Positions 9,072 through 20,225 are shown, counted from the first letter of the stretch. The stretch: DNA of 64,000 bases from Candidatus Hydrogenedentota bacterium (GCA_019637335.1 JAHBVV010000021.1:1-64000), one strand, 5' to 3'. Numbers and translations are program-made. The notes: generated from the letters alone by a model not told the origin.

Positions 9072-9893
9072 TCAAAAATTTCGCACCAGCACTTCCCGCA
9101 CCTTGCCGCGCTTGTCCGCGTCCCGGTTCACCAGCCGGGCCGCCATCACATAGTCCACCCGGAACCCGCGATACAGCTCCTTGATAAGTGGCGTATCGGA
9201 ATTGGACAGCAACGCCTTCACCCCCCGTCGGTCGAGCTCCCGGAAGACCTCCGCCAATTCCGCCTGGGCCGCCTCGCCAAATTGCTCCTGGTGGTAGCTC
9301 GTGAAATTGGCCGTCTTGGACACCGGATCGTAGGGCGGATCGAAATACACAAAATCACCGGGTTCCGCGTGTTCAAGCACCGCCTGAAACGGGCGGCATT
9401 CGAGCGTGCAGTTCCCAAGCGCCGCCGAGACCGCCCGCATGTTCGCCGCGTCGCAAATGCGCGGGTTCTTGTACCGCCCCATCGGCACATTGAACGCGCC
9501 CTTGCTGTTTTCCCGGTAGAGCCCGTTAAAACAGGTTCGGTTCAGGTAGATCACCCGCGCCGCCCGCGCGAGCGGATCCTCCGGTGTGCTGGCGCGCACG
9601 GCGTAGTAGTGCTCCTGGCAATGCGCGGCCTGGTGTTTTTCCAACAGCGCGATGACGCCCTCCACATCCTGCTGGACGCCCTGGTAGGCCTCGATCAGCC
9701 GCGGGTTGTTGTCCGAGAGGAACGCCGCCGCATCGCCGAGCGCGCCCCGCCGGCACAGGTGGAAAAACAGCGCCCCGCCCCCGACGAAGGGCTCATGGTA
9801 GCGCCCGTGCGGGCGCGCCTTCGCCACGCGCTTCTCCAGCTCGGGCAGAAGCTGCCGCTTCCCGCCCGCCCACTTCAGGAACGGCCGCGGCAT
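9072..9893 (-). CDS. D12-class N6-adenine DNA methyltransferase (Dam-like)
   Basis: 273 aa from the ATG at 9893; an in-frame ATG at 9944 would overlap the upstream gene by 28 bp and adds 17 residues before the conserved beginning. It methylates adenine N6 using S-adenosylmethionine. Visible motifs: PFLKWAGGKRQLLP at the N-terminus, motif I PFVGGGALFF (about 35-44), RTCFNGLYREN and the catalytic DPPY at 185-188. This class includes Dam, DpnM and EcoRV methylases. The preceding PD-(D/E)XK gene suggests a restriction-modification pair; the recognition site cannot be predicted. Confidence 0.93.
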   Translation of the reverse strand: MPRPFLKWAGGKRQLLPELEKRVAKARPHGRYHEPFVGGGALFFHLCRRGALGDAAAFLSDNNPRLIEAYQGVQQDVEGVIALLEKHQAAHCQEHYYAVRASTPEDPLARAARVIYLNRTCFNGLYRENSKGAFNVPMGRYKNPRICDAANMRAVSAALGNCTLECRPFQAVLEHAEPGDFVYFDPPYDPVSKTANFTSYHQEQFGEAAQAELAEVFRELDRRGVKALLSNSDTPLIKELYRGFRVDYVMAARLVNRDADKRGKVREVLVRNF

Positions 9894-9916
9894 GGCGTCT
9901 CGCAGGTTCACGCGCT

Positions 9917-10306
9917 TCACAGGCCGAAATACAGCTCCAACCATTTCTTGAGGTCACACAGCTCCACCGCCTTCCCGGTGGACAGCAGATACGCCTTCAG
10001 GTTCGCCGAGAAACCGTCCCCAGCGTAGACCACAATCCCGCGAATTGGCCAGGCGCGGATATCCTCGATCGTCGCCGGGATCTTCTCTTCCGCCGAACCC
10101 GCGCCGCCCTGGTACTTGCACTCCAGGCCGAGGCTCGTGCGGGTCTCCCGGTGCTTCAGCACCACGTCGATCCGGCGCCGCGCACCCCAGATGCGCCGCC
10201 CGACCTCCACCTGCCGCTCCACCACGAGGCCCAGCGCCGCGCCAATTTCGGCGACAGCGGCCTCCAGGTCGTTTCCAGATTCTACGGCGGCGGCTTTCCC
10301 GGGCAT
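9917..10306 (-). CDS. Small PD-(D/E)XK nuclease-like protein, candidate restriction partner
   Basis: 129 aa. A PD-(D/E)XK core can be read: Asp47 in RRRIDVVLK, then Glu62-x-Lys64 in LGLECKYQ, with a preceding helix rich in Glu that could supply the first acidic residue. It is short for a type II restriction enzyme. It ends 23 bp before the adenine methylase gene, which is the main argument for a restriction role. Alternatives are a stand-alone nuclease or an accessory factor. I do not recognise a named subfamily. Confidence 0.65.
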   Translation of the reverse strand: MPGKAAAVESGNDLEAAVAEIGAALGLVVERQVEVGRRIWGARRRIDVVLKHRETRTSLGLECKYQGGAGSAEEKIPATIEDIRAWPIRGIVVYAGDGFSANLKAYLLSTGKAVELCDLKKWLELYFGL

Positions 10307-10603
10307 GTGATCTCAATGGGGGTTGGGGTTGCAGCGGGAGTATGTCCGAAAGGCCGCCGAAGGATCAAGGCGCGGAGCCATTCCGGGCGGTGGCGGCCCG
10401 CCCCGGAAGTGAGTTCCCGCACCCGACCACATCCTACGGTTTGGTAGGTTGGATGCTCTGAGACTACGCCGCTGTAGTTTTCCAGCAAGCGACCGGCCCA
10501 GGCCCACGAGAACCCGCCGCGGAGCCCACGCCGCTCGCAATGCCCCAGCCTGAAACAGGTTACACGCCATTTCGATCCAGGGCGAAGGGCCACAAATCAA
10601 GTT
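10307..10603. other. Gene-free interval upstream of the amtB promoter
   Basis: About 300 bp between the nuclease start and the sigma-54 site. Short open frames occur on both strands but none has a credible ribosome site or recognisable protein pattern. NtrC-type enhancer sites would be expected here; I see no clear NtrC palindrome. Confidence 0.5.
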
Positions 10604-10619
10604 TGGCACGCTAGTTGCC
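10604..10619 (+). promoter_or_regulatory. Sigma-54 (-24/-12) promoter upstream of amtB-glnK
   Basis: TGGCACGCTAGTTGCC matches the consensus TGGCACGnnnnTTGCW at every fixed position except the last W. The GG (10605-10606) and GC (10617-10618) doublets are exactly 10 bp apart. Transcription would begin near 10630, leaving a leader of about 175 nt before the amtB GTG. In enteric and many other bacteria amtB-glnK transcription uses sigma-54 and NtrC under nitrogen limitation, so the site fits the genes. Confidence 0.8.
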
Positions 10620-10805
10620 CTAGAGCCCGCAAGATGTTTCCTGGAGAGTAATCAGGCGTGTTGGAGACGCCGGGGAACATCGGGCAATGGGATGGGCGTA
10701 GAGACGCGCCCTGGCGCCGGGCGTTTTCACGCGCGACCTTCCCCTCTTTTTGCTTTGCGAGTAGTCTGTTACACGCCCTAATCAGTTCCACAGGAGGAGC
10801 GATAC

Positions 10806-12595
<1,790 letters not shown>

Positions 12596-12623
12596 GGCCC
12601 ACCGCCCCCGGACGCTGACCAAG

Positions 12624-12663
12624 GGACCCCCGGACCTGGCAAACCCGCCAGCGCCGGGGGTCC
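12624..12663 (+). terminator. Hairpin after glnK
   Basis: GGACCCCCGG (12624-12633) pairs with CCGGGGGTCC (12654-12663), with an inner CTGGC/GCCAG stem in the loop. No clear T tract follows, so it may be a Rho-type or RNA-stability hairpin rather than a strong intrinsic terminator. Confidence 0.5.
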
Positions 12664-12711
12664 GCTTGCCTTCCGCGTCACCGCCGTTCAAGCAGCCCAC
12701 CAATAAGCCGT

Positions 12712-12971
12712 CCCCCTTCAAGTGTGCCACGGCCAAGCGGCGCGGCCCCAGCCGCGCGGTAGCTTGACCGTGACTCCTGTGACCGTCAAACGTCAAACGT
12801 CAAACGTCAAACGTCTACCGTCAACCGTCAACCGTCAACTGTCAACTGTCAACTGTCAACTGTCAACTGTCAACTGTCAACTGTCAACTGTCAACTGTCA
12901 ACTGCCCCGCCCCCCTCCAAGTGTGCCACGGCCAAGCGGCGCGGCCCCAGCCGCGCGGTAGCTTGACCGTG
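12712..12971. repeat. Pair of 61-bp direct repeats flanking a heptamer array
   Basis: The segments 12712-12772 and 12911-12971 are identical except for one base (TTCA against TCCA). Each contains the hairpin GCGCGGC-CCCA-GCCGCGC. They bracket the 7-bp array at 12784-12902, so the whole unit looks like repeat - minisatellite - repeat. It lies in a 1.2-kb stretch without genes. Confidence 0.85.
12784..12902. repeat. Heptamer tandem repeat, 17 units
   Basis: Exactly 119 bp made of 17 heptamers. Units change in order along the array: four CGTCAAA, one CGTCTAC, three CGTCAAC, then nine identical TGTCAAC. The homogeneous right-hand block indicates recent local expansion. There are no spacers, so this is not CRISPR. 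It holds no gene. Confidence 0.9.
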
Positions 12972-13840
12972 CCCTAAAGCCTCCAGCCTAAAGTCTCCAG
13001 CCTAAAGCCTCCCCCAAAAAGTGCAACGCCCCATCCCAATTAATAGGTGATTGACGGGGAAACTTCGATCGCGTTTGCCACCTCGTCCCCTTTCAACGTT
13101 CAGACGCGGGCTCTGTACTGGCGGATTACCACTGGGCGTATGCCGGCTATTCCGCACCACGATACTGCCAGACACCCCCGCGCGTCGTTAGTCTGACCCA
13201 AGGTTAAAACCGCCAATCACCCGCATAAGTCCGGCGCCGGACAACCTTCTAAAACCACAACTGCAACCAGGGGACTGGAGCCCGCGACGCCAACCACCCC
13301 AGCCGCGAAAGCGCCCCAAACCACCCCAGAATCGCGGGTGCCTGTACCCGCAGAAAAACGCCCCCCGTCCCACGCGCACCCGCCCCAGGGACCGCGGCGC
13401 CCCATCACCCCGGGTACCAGCAGCCCGAACGCGACCCCAGGGACTGCAGCGCCCCATCACCTCAGGTACCAACAGCCCACACGCGACCCCAGGGACTGCG
13501 GCGCCCCATCACCTCAGGTACGAGCAGCCTGCGCGGTACCGAAAGCGAGCCCAACCAAGCCGCTACACGGCCAACCGGCGCGGCTGTCCCGTCGCCCGCC
13601 AGGCAAAAGCCACCCAAGCCGCGTACGCGCCCCAAACCACCCCAAAATCGCGGGCGCCGCCAAGGGGACTGGCTCCCGCGACAAAAACCACCCAAGCCGC
13701 GTAAGCGCCCAAAGACCACCCCAAAATCGCGGGTGCCTGTACCCGCAGAAAAGCACCCCCCCGTCCCACGCGATTCCGCCTCGGGCGTATTCCCGTCCCT
13801 CCAGCCTACAGCCTAAAAGCCTAAAGCCTGCAGCCCAAAG
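12972..13840. repeat. Gene-free repeat block between glnK and uvrA
   Basis: Contains short AGCCTAAAG-type repeats (12976-13013 and 13803-13838), three tandem 52-bp units starting at 13383, 13435 and 13487, and an approximately 80-bp dispersed unit present about three times (around 13263-13345, 13600-13660 and 13670-13745) with the core AATCGCGGGTGCCTGTACCC in two of them. Open frames here are composition artefacts. No RNA gene is recognised. Confidence 0.75.
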
Positions 13841-16696
13841 CTACACCTTATCCTTCAAAAACTGCCCCGTATAACTCTGCTTACACGCCACAATCGCCGC
13901 CGGCGGCCCCACCGCAATCACCCGGCCCCCCGCATCCCCGCCTTCCGGGCCAATGTCAATGATCCAGTCGGAGGTCTTGATCACGTCCAGATTGTGTTCG
14001 ATAACCACCACCGTATTGCCATGATCCGCCAGGCGGTGGAGCACCTGCAAGAGCTTGTCCACGTCCGCCGCATGCAGACCCGTCGTCGGCTCGTCGAGAA
14101 TGTACAGCGTGCGCCCGGTCTGGCGTTTGGCCAGCTCCGACGCGAGCTTCACCCGCTGGGCCTCGCCCCCGGAAAGCGTCGTCGCCGCCTGGCCCAGCGT
14201 GATGTACCCCAGGCCCACATCCATCAGCGTCTGCACGGGCCGGTAGACCGCGGGGATGTGCTTGAAGAACGCGCACGCGTCCTCCACCGTCATTTCGAGG
14301 ACCTCGGCGATGTTCTTGCCCTTGTAGCGCACTTCCAGCGTGTCCCGGTTGTAGCGGTGGCCATCGCATGTGTCGCACGGCACATACACATCCGGCAGGA
14401 AATGCATCTCGATGGTAATCAGCCCGTTGCCTTCGCACGCCTCGCAGCGCCCGCCCTTGACATTGAAGCTGAAGCGCCCGGGCTTGTACCCGCGGGCCTT
14501 CGCCTCGGGAAGCTGGGCAAACAAATCTCGGATGGGCCCGAACATCCCCGTGTACGTCGCCGGGTTGGATCGCGGCGTCCGCCCGATCGGCGACTGGTCG
14601 ATATCGATGATCTTGTCGATGTGGTCCAGCCCCTCGATCCGATCGTGCTTCCCGGGCTTCTTCTTCGCGCCGCCATGCAGCGCCCGCGACACCGCCGGGT
14701 AGAGCGTCTCGTTAATCAGGCTCGACTTGCCGGACCCGGATACGCCGGTAATGCAGACGAACTGGCCCAGCGGAATCTCCACGTCCACCTTCTTGAGGTT
14801 GTTGTGTTCCGCACCGTAGATCGCGATCGACTTACCGTTGCCCGACCGCCGCTCTGCCGGGCAGTGGATCGACAGCTTCCCCGTGAGGTACTGGCCCGTG
14901 AGCGACTTCTTCGACGCCATGATCTGCTTCGGCGTGCCCTGCGCCACCACGCGTCCGCCATGCACGCCCGCGCCGGGCCCCATATCCACCACGAAATCCG
15001 CTGTGCGGATCGTATCTTCGTCATGCTCGACCACAATCACGGTATTGCCCAGATTGCGCAGGCGCTCCAGCGTTGCGATGAGCTTGGCGTTGTCCCGCTG
15101 GTGAAGCCCGATACTGGGCTCGTCGAGGATATACACCACGCCCACGAGGCCCGATCCGATCTGCGTCGCCAGCCGGATCCGCTGCGATTCCCCGCCGGAA
15201 AGCGTCCCCGCCTGGCGGTCGAGCGAAAGGTAGTTCAGCCCGACGCTCGAGAGAAAGCCAAGGCGCTCGCGGATTTCCTTGAGGATGCGTTCGGCGATGA
15301 TCTTCTGCGACTTCTCCAGCTTGAGCGACTTCGTGTATTCCAGCGCGTCGCCAATCGACATCCGGGTCACGTCGATGATGTTGTGGTTGTCGATCTTCAC
15401 CGCCATCGACTCCGGACGCAGGCGCGCCCCCGCGCAATGCGGGCAGGGGCGGCTGGCCATGAATTCGCTGATGGTCTCTCGCGCGCGGTTCGACTCCGTG
15501 TCGCGGTAACGGCGCTCGAGATTCGGGATCACGCCTTCGAAAGGCCGCATGACCTCGTAGGTGCGCTTCGCGTTGGAATACGAAAACGCCACCTCTTCGT
15601 CGCCGGACCCGTACAGCACGATCTGCTGGAACGTCTCCGAAAGCTGGCGCCAGGGCGTATACACGCTCTCGCCGTAGTGCTTGCACACCGATTCCAGCGC
15701 CTTCCGGTACATCCCGTCCATCAGCCGGTGCATGCTCCACGGCCGTACCGCGCCGTCCTCGATGCAGATCGACGTGTCGGGCACCACGAGCTCCGGGTCG
15801 ACCTCCATCACGGATCCCAGGCCCGTACAGTGGGCGCAGGCCCCGTGCGGGTTGTTGAAGGAGAATGCGCGCGGCTCCAACTCCTCCGAGGCGATGCCGC
15901 ACTCGACGCACGCCAGGCGCTCGCTCTGCAGCATCTCCTTCTCTTCGCCATCGGGCGTCTGATACCAGATGCGTATCAGGCCCTTGCCGTGCTTCAGACA
16001 GGTTTCCACCGAATCCGTGAGCCGTTTCCGTGCGCCGTCCTTGACCACCACGCGATCCACCACCACGTCGATATCGTGCTTGACGTAGCGCTCCATCTCG
16101 ATGTCGTCGTCCACGTGGTGGAACGCGCCGTCCACGCGGACCCGCGTGAAGCCCTGGCGCTTCACGTCCTCAAACACCTTCTGGTACGTGCCCTTGCGCT
16201 GGCGGATGACCGGCGCGAGCAGCTGGACCTTCGCGCCCTCGGGGAACGCGAGGATTGTGTCCACGATGCTCTGCGGCGTCTGCGACTGGATCACCTTGCC
16301 GCACTGGTAGCAGTGGGGCGTGCCCACGCGCGCGAACAGGAGGCGCAGGTAGTCGTAGATCTCCGTTACCGTCCCCACGGTCGATCGCGGGTTCCGGTGC
16401 GTCGTCTTCTGCTCGATCGAGATCGCGGGGCTCAGCCCCTCGATGTGGTCCACATCCGGCTTGTCCATCTGATCCAGGAACTGCCGCGCGTACGCGGAAA
16501 GGCTCTCGACGTAGCGCCGCTGGCCCTCGGCGTAAAGCGTGTCGAACGCGAGGCTGGACTTGCCGGAGCCGCTCAGGCCCGTGATCACCACGAGTTTGTC
16601 CCGCGGGATCTCGAGATTCAGATCCTTCAGGTTGTGTTCCCGGGCGCCCTTGATCGAGATCACGTTCGACGGGGATGTTTTCTTCTTCGGGGGCAT
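13841..16696 (-). CDS. uvrA: Excinuclease ABC subunit A
   Basis: 951 aa, the normal length. UvrA is the dimeric ABC-type ATPase that finds bulky DNA lesions and loads UvrB. Both nucleotide-binding sites are visible ([26 protein letters not shown] near residue 40 and [18 protein letters not shown] near 650), each with its signature motif ([19 protein letters not shown] and [18 protein letters not shown]). Zinc-binding cysteine pairs occur at CYQCG, CVECG and [14 protein letters not shown]. The gene stands alone; purA lies 160 bp upstream on the same strand. Confidence 0.97.
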   Translation of the reverse strand: MPPKKKTSPSNVISIKGAREHNLKDLNLEIPRDKLVVITGLSGSGKSSLAFDTLYAEGQRRYVESLSAYARQFLDQMDKPDVDHIEGLSPAISIEQKTTHRNPRSTVGTVTEIYDYLRLLFARVGTPHCYQCGKVIQSQTPQSIVDTILAFPEGAKVQLLAPVIRQRKGTYQKVFEDVKRQGFTRVRVDGAFHHVDDDIEMERYVKHDIDVVVDRVVVKDGARKRLTDSVETCLKHGKGLIRIWYQTPDGEEKEMLQSERLACVECGIASEELEPRAFSFNNPHGACAHCTGLGSVMEVDPELVVPDTSICIEDGAVRPWSMHRLMDGMYRKALESVCKHYGESVYTPWRQLSETFQQIVLYGSGDEEVAFSYSNAKRTYEVMRPFEGVIPNLERRYRDTESNRARETISEFMASRPCPHCAGARLRPESMAVKIDNHNIIDVTRMSIGDALEYTKSLKLEKSQKIIAERILKEIRERLGFLSSVGLNYLSLDRQAGTLSGGESQRIRLATQIGSGLVGVVYILDEPSIGLHQRDNAKLIATLERLRNLGNTVIVVEHDEDTIRTADFVVDMGPGAGVHGGRVVAQGTPKQIMASKKSLTGQYLTGKLSIHCPAERRSGNGKSIAIYGAEHNNLKKVDVEIPLGQFVCITGVSGSGKSSLINETLYPAVSRALHGGAKKKPGKHDRIEGLDHIDKIIDIDQSPIGRTPRSNPATYTGMFGPIRDLFAQLPEAKARGYKPGRFSFNVKGGRCEACEGNGLITIEMHFLPDVYVPCDTCDGHRYNRDTLEVRYKGKNIAEVLEMTVEDACAFFKHIPAVYRPVQTLMDVGLGYITLGQAATTLSGGEAQRVKLASELAKRQTGRTLYILDEPTTGLHAADVDKLLQVLHRLADHGNTVVVIEHNLDVIKTSDWIIDIGPEGGDAGGRVIAVGPPAAIVACKQSYTGQFLKDKV

Positions 16697-16746
16697 CGCG
16701 CGCTGGCGCCTCGTGGTCTTGGAATGGGTACCGGGCCAATACAGGC

Positions 16747-16777
16747 CACCCCGGCGCGATACCGGGGCGCCGGGGTG
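16747..16777 (-). terminator. Hairpin between purA and uvrA
   Basis: CACCCCGGCGC (16747-16757) pairs perfectly with GCGCCGGGGTG (16767-16777) around a 9-nt loop. It lies about 80 bp downstream of the purA stop. No strong T tract follows on the minus strand, so termination is probable but not certain. Confidence 0.45.
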
Positions 16778-16856
16778 AGTGAAGCATTCAGAATACTAAA
16801 TATTGGTTCAGTGAATCCAGCCGCATCACCGTTCGGAACGGCCGCGCGCCGCCGGA

Positions 16857-18128
16857 TCAAACCCCGCGATCGATCAGCGATTCGCGCTCGGGCCCGACGG
16901 ATACGTAGCGGATGCGGCACTGGATCTGCCGCTCGATCTCGAGGACGTAGTCCCGGGCCGCCTGGGGAAGGCCGTCGAAGGTCCGCACGCCCGTAATGTC
17001 CTCGTCCCAGCCGGGCATGTCCTCGTACACCGCCGTGGCTTCGTCGAGCACTGCGTTGATCGGGAATCGGTCGATCCGCTGGCCCCGGAAATCGTAGTGC
17101 GTGCAGATCTTCAGCGTCTTCAGCCCGCTGAGGCTGTCAAGCTTCGTGAGCGCGACCTCCGACGCCCCCTGCACCTGCACGCCATACCGCGTGGCGACCG
17201 CGTCGAAGTGGCCGATGGTGCGCGGGCGCCCCGTGGCCGCGCCGTATTCCTCCGCGATCTCGCGCAGCGCGTTGGCCTCGGCGTCGTTCATCCGCGTCAC
17301 GAAGGGCCCCTCGCCGACGCACGTCGAGAAGGCCTTCACCACCGCCATGACGCGGTCCAGCCCGCGGCCGAAGAGGCCGCCGCCCACCGGTGCATAGGCC
17401 GCCAGCGCGCAGGAGGACGTCGTGAACGGGTAGATGCCGAAGTTCAGATCGCGCAGGGTGCCGAGCTGCGCCTCAAACAGGATGTTCTTGCCCGCCGCCG
17501 CCGCCTCTTCAAGCACCACCGTGGTATCGCAGATCAGGTGGCGGATCTTGTCGCCGTACGTCTCCGCCCACGCCATCGTCTCGTCGAAGGAAATCTCGCC
17601 GTTCTTGCCGTAAATGCCGGACTGCAGCTCCTTCCACTCCAGCAGGTGCAGAAGACGCTCCCGGAAACGCTCGGGATAGAGCAACTCCCCGATCTGGATG
17701 CCCTTTTTCATCGTGCGATCGCCATAGGCCGGCGCGATGCCCCGGCGCGTCGACCCGTAGGCCTGCGCGCCCAGGCGCTCCTCTTCCCACGCGTCCTGAA
17801 GGCGGTGGAACGGAAAACAGATCGTGGCGCGATCCGAAACGCGAATCACGGGATCGATGCCGCGCGATTTCAGGTCGTCCAGTTCGTCGGCGAGGCCCTG
17901 GATATCGATCACCATGCCCGGCCCCAGAATATTCGTGGCCTTCGGATTGAATACGCCGGAGGGGAGCAGGTGCAGCTTGAAGGTCCCGAATTCGTTCACG
18001 ACGGTGTGGCCGGCATTGTTGCCGCCCTGAAACCGAACAACGAAATCCGCGTTCTGCGCAAGGTAGTCCACCATGCGCCCCTTGCCCTCATCCCCCCAGT
18101 TGGCTCCTACGACGATGTCTATGCTCAT
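16857..18128 (-). CDS. purA: Adenylosuccinate synthetase
   Basis: 423 aa from the ATG at 18128; an upstream in-frame ATG at 18185 adds 19 non-conserved residues. It joins IMP and aspartate with GTP hydrolysis in the first committed step to AMP. Marks: VVGANWGDEGKGRMVDYLAQ at the start (GTP-binding P-loop-like and catalytic Asp), QGGNNAGHTVV, STRRGIAPAYGDR and FEAQLGTLRDLNFGIYPFTTSS. The C-terminus has the TKLDSLSGL guanine-specificity segment. Single gene between rpsD and uvrA. Confidence 0.96.
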   Translation of the reverse strand: MSIDIVVGANWGDEGKGRMVDYLAQNADFVVRFQGGNNAGHTVVNEFGTFKLHLLPSGVFNPKATNILGPGMVIDIQGLADELDDLKSRGIDPVIRVSDRATICFPFHRLQDAWEEERLGAQAYGSTRRGIAPAYGDRTMKKGIQIGELLYPERFRERLLHLLEWKELQSGIYGKNGEISFDETMAWAETYGDKIRHLICDTTVVLEEAAAAGKNILFEAQLGTLRDLNFGIYPFTTSSCALAAYAPVGGGLFGRGLDRVMAVVKAFSTCVGEGPFVTRMNDAEANALREIAEEYGAATGRPRTIGHFDAVATRYGVQVQGASEVALTKLDSLSGLKTLKICTHYDFRGQRIDRFPINAVLDEATAVYEDMPGWDEDITGVRTFDGLPQAARDYVLEIERQIQCRIRYVSVGPERESLIDRGV

Positions 18129-18260
18129 ATCACGGCCCTTGCGCCATTGGATCGAATTCGCGGGAAAGCGCCCGATGCCGGGCAAACATGAAATGGGCGG
18201 GCCACGGTGTGCGCAGCCCGCCGCATGCGGTGAAAAATTTCCGGGAAAAGCGCGCGGCCC

Positions 18261-18869
18261 TTACCGGGAGTAGAAACCGATGACCCCGGCCGTCTCGGCC
18301 TTGAACGGGAGCGTCTCGGCGTTCGGAAGCGCCGTCATGCGCCCCTCGAACGACTTCGACGCGCGGTCCAGGTATTCCGGGATGTGCACCGGCGGGTGCT
18401 CGACGCCCTCCGCGATCATCGGGACCTTCTTGCTGCGTTCGCGGATGCCGATGGTCATGCCGGGCAATACGCGGAACGAGGGGATGTCAACCTTCTTGCC
18501 GTTTACCAGGATGTGGCCGTGGTTCACCAGCTGGCGCGCCGCAGTGATGGTGGGGGCGTAGCCCAGGCGGAAACAGATGCAGTCCAGGCGGCTTTCCAAT
18601 AGCATCAACAGGTTGGTGCCCGTCACGCCGCCCATGCGTTGGGCTTCCTTGAAGGTCTTGCTCATCTGGCGCTCCAGAAGCCCGTAGTGCATACGGATCT
18701 TCTGCTTCTCCACCAGCTGCTGCCCGTAAACCGACATCTTGCGGCGGATGTTCTGGCCGTGCTGCCCGGGGGCGTACGGGCGCTTGTTCGACGGGCATTT
18801 CGCACTGCCCCAGATGCATGACCCGAGGCGGCGGCAGAGTTTGTGTTTGGGTCCTAGATACTTGCCCAT
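18261..18869 (-). CDS. rpsD: 30S ribosomal protein S4
   Basis: 202 aa from the ATG at 18869; the 26 residues upstream in frame are not part of the family. S4 binds the 5' domain of 16S rRNA early in 30S assembly. Recognised by MGKYLGPKHKLCRRLG, KRPYAPGQHGQ, YGLLERQM, the S4 RNA-binding domain SRLDCICFRLGYAPTITAARQLVNHGHILVNGKKVDIPS and the terminal GFYSR. Several extra cysteines near the start only partly match the zinc-binding form. It stands outside the usual alpha operon. Confidence 0.95.
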   Translation of the reverse strand: MGKYLGPKHKLCRRLGSCIWGSAKCPSNKRPYAPGQHGQNIRRKMSVYGQQLVEKQKIRMHYGLLERQMSKTFKEAQRMGGVTGTNLLMLLESRLDCICFRLGYAPTITAARQLVNHGHILVNGKKVDIPSFRVLPGMTIGIRERSKKVPMIAEGVEHPPVHIPEYLDRASKSFEGRMTALPNAETLPFKAETAGVIGFYSR

Positions 18870-19162
18870 ATCGCTCGCGTTTTTCCTTTTCGTTGGACAG
18901 AAAATACCGTCTAAGTGGCGCGCCCGCCGCAATCGCGCGACCGGCACAACAGGGCATATTTCGCCCTGACAGGATGACAGAGTTGCGTATATTACGCGCT
19001 GAAGGCGGGTGAAGTCAAGTTAAGATCACGCGCCGGCAGACCACGGACGCACCCGCGCCCCGCATTTCACGGTTTTGTACCGTCACCCCCCCCAGCGGCA
19101 CGCGCCACAACGCGGGGTTATGTCCCGGCAGGAGTCAATGCCCCGGATTCTTGCCACCATGC

Positions 19163-19208
19163 ATGTCTAAAAAATGTCCTACCATTTTTTAGACATTCCT
19201 GCTATAAT
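19163..19208 (+). promoter_or_regulatory. Palindromic operator and -10 box of the CarH-like regulator gene
   Basis: A perfect 14-bp inverted repeat, ATGTCTAAAAAATG (19163-19176) and CATTTTTTAGACAT (19183-19196), with a 6-bp centre, sits over the -35 position of a consensus -10 TATAAT (19203-19208). The regulator ATG at 19215 is 7 nt after the -10, where transcription should begin. The layout fits autorepression by a dimeric or tetrameric MerR-type protein. Confidence 0.75.
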
Positions 19209-19214
19209 CCCGCC

Positions 19215-20153
19215 ATGGCCTACGAAGAACCGCGACACCCCATCAATTTTGTGGCAAACCGAACCGGATTGTCAACCCACGTCATCCGCGTCTGGGAGCG
19301 CCGCTACGGCGCCATTCAGCCGCAACGAAGCGACACCAACCGGCGCCTTTACAGCGATGCCGAAGTGGACCGGCTGAAACTGCTCAACCAGGTCAAGTCG
19401 CAGGGGCAGTCCATCCGCCTCATAGCGCAGCTCCCGAATGATGAGCTCAAGCGGATGCTGGTCGCGGTCGAAGGGGATCGCCTCGCGGCCGCGCGCGCGC
19501 CGAGCAACGGAGAGCACGGCGCACGGATCGACACCCTGATGGAAACCTGTAAGAGCGCCATACTCGGGCTCGACGAGGACGCGCTCGCCCGGGCGCTGCT
19601 GGAAGCGAGCGTGCAACTGCCGCTGCTGCCGCTGCTGGACAATCTGATAGGCCCGCTGATGACCTGGATCGGGGATCGCTGGCACGCGGGCGCCCTGCGC
19701 GTGGCCCACGAGCACATGGCCACCGCGGCGATCCGCAGTTTCATCGGGCGCATCAAGCCAATCCGCCGCGCCGGAGCAGGCGCGCCGTGCGTGGTGATCG
19801 CCACGCCGGCCGGCCAGGACCACGAGATAGGGGCGCTGATGGCCGCGACCATGGCCGCGAACGAAGGGTGGCGCGATCTGTATCTCGGCCCCAACCTGCC
19901 CGCCCACGAGATCGCGCTGGCGGCCATGGAATCGGGCGCCCGCGCCGTGGCGGTGAGCGTTGTGGCGCCGGGTAACAACCCGGAGACCATCCAGGAGTTT
20001 CACACCCTGCGGCACGTGCTCGAGGAACGCATCCCGATCATCGCCGGCGGCGGCGGCGTCACCCGAAACCGGCTCCACTACGAAATGGACGGCGTGCGCT
20101 GCGTGGACGACCTGGCGGGATTTCGGCTGGAGCTCGCGCGGCTGAACCCGTAG
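19215..20153 (+). CDS. MerR-family regulator with B12-binding domain (CarH/LitR-like photoreceptor type)
   Basis: 312 aa. The N-terminal winged helix (residues 8-75) has NFVANRTGLSTHVIRVWERRYG and RRLYSDAEVDRL. A helical bundle carries the CarH motif W-x9-E-H exactly (W156, E166, H167; RWHAGALRVAHEHMATAAIRS). The C-terminal Rossmann-like domain has His203 in QDHEIGALM, placed as the lower cobalt ligand, then YLGPNLPAHEI. Known CarH proteins bind adenosylcobalamin, repress in the dark and release DNA when light breaks the cobalt-carbon bond. The usual targets (carotenoid genes, photolyase) are not adjacent. No ribosome site precedes the ATG, consistent with a leaderless mRNA. Confidence 0.88.
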   Translation: MAYEEPRHPINFVANRTGLSTHVIRVWERRYGAIQPQRSDTNRRLYSDAEVDRLKLLNQVKSQGQSIRLIAQLPNDELKRMLVAVEGDRLAAARAPSNGEHGARIDTLMETCKSAILGLDEDALARALLEASVQLPLLPLLDNLIGPLMTWIGDRWHAGALRVAHEHMATAAIRSFIGRIKPIRRAGAGAPCVVIATPAGQDHEIGALMAATMAANEGWRDLYLGPNLPAHEIALAAMESGARAVAVSVVAPGNNPETIQEFHTLRHVLEERIPIIAGGGGVTRNRLHYEMDGVRCVDDLAGFRLELARLNP

Positions 20154-20182
20154 CAAGCCGCGTGCGGGCCCGCGCAAAAATT

Positions 20183-20212
20183 TTGACAAGCGCCGCGATC
20201 TTCGGATAAACT
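20183..20212 (+). promoter_or_regulatory. Sigma-70 promoter of the tRNA pair
   Basis: TTGACA (20183-20188), 18-bp spacer, TAAACT (20207-20212). Transcription would start around 20219, just before tRNA-Gln at 20226. Confidence 0.6.
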
Positions 20213-20225
20213 TCTCATCCGCCGT

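Noticed and set aside
10282-10593. A 103-residue minus-strand gene between the nuclease and amtB
   Set aside because: No ribosome site, no recognisable fold, overlaps the start of the nuclease gene, and the interval should contain regulatory DNA for amtB.
12784-12902. CRISPR or iteron-type replication origin
   Set aside because: Seven-base units without spacers, no DnaA boxes recognised and no replication gene nearby; simple tandem repeat is sufficient.
13188-13874. Proline- or glycine-rich small proteins in the repeat block before uvrA
   Set aside because: All frames follow the 52-bp and 80-bp repeats, with no ribosome sites and no conserved domain.
13994-16996. 1000-residue open frame opposite uvrA
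   Set aside because: It mirrors the codon pattern of uvrA, is rich in Arg, His and Leu, and has no domain; a GC-rich antisense artefact.
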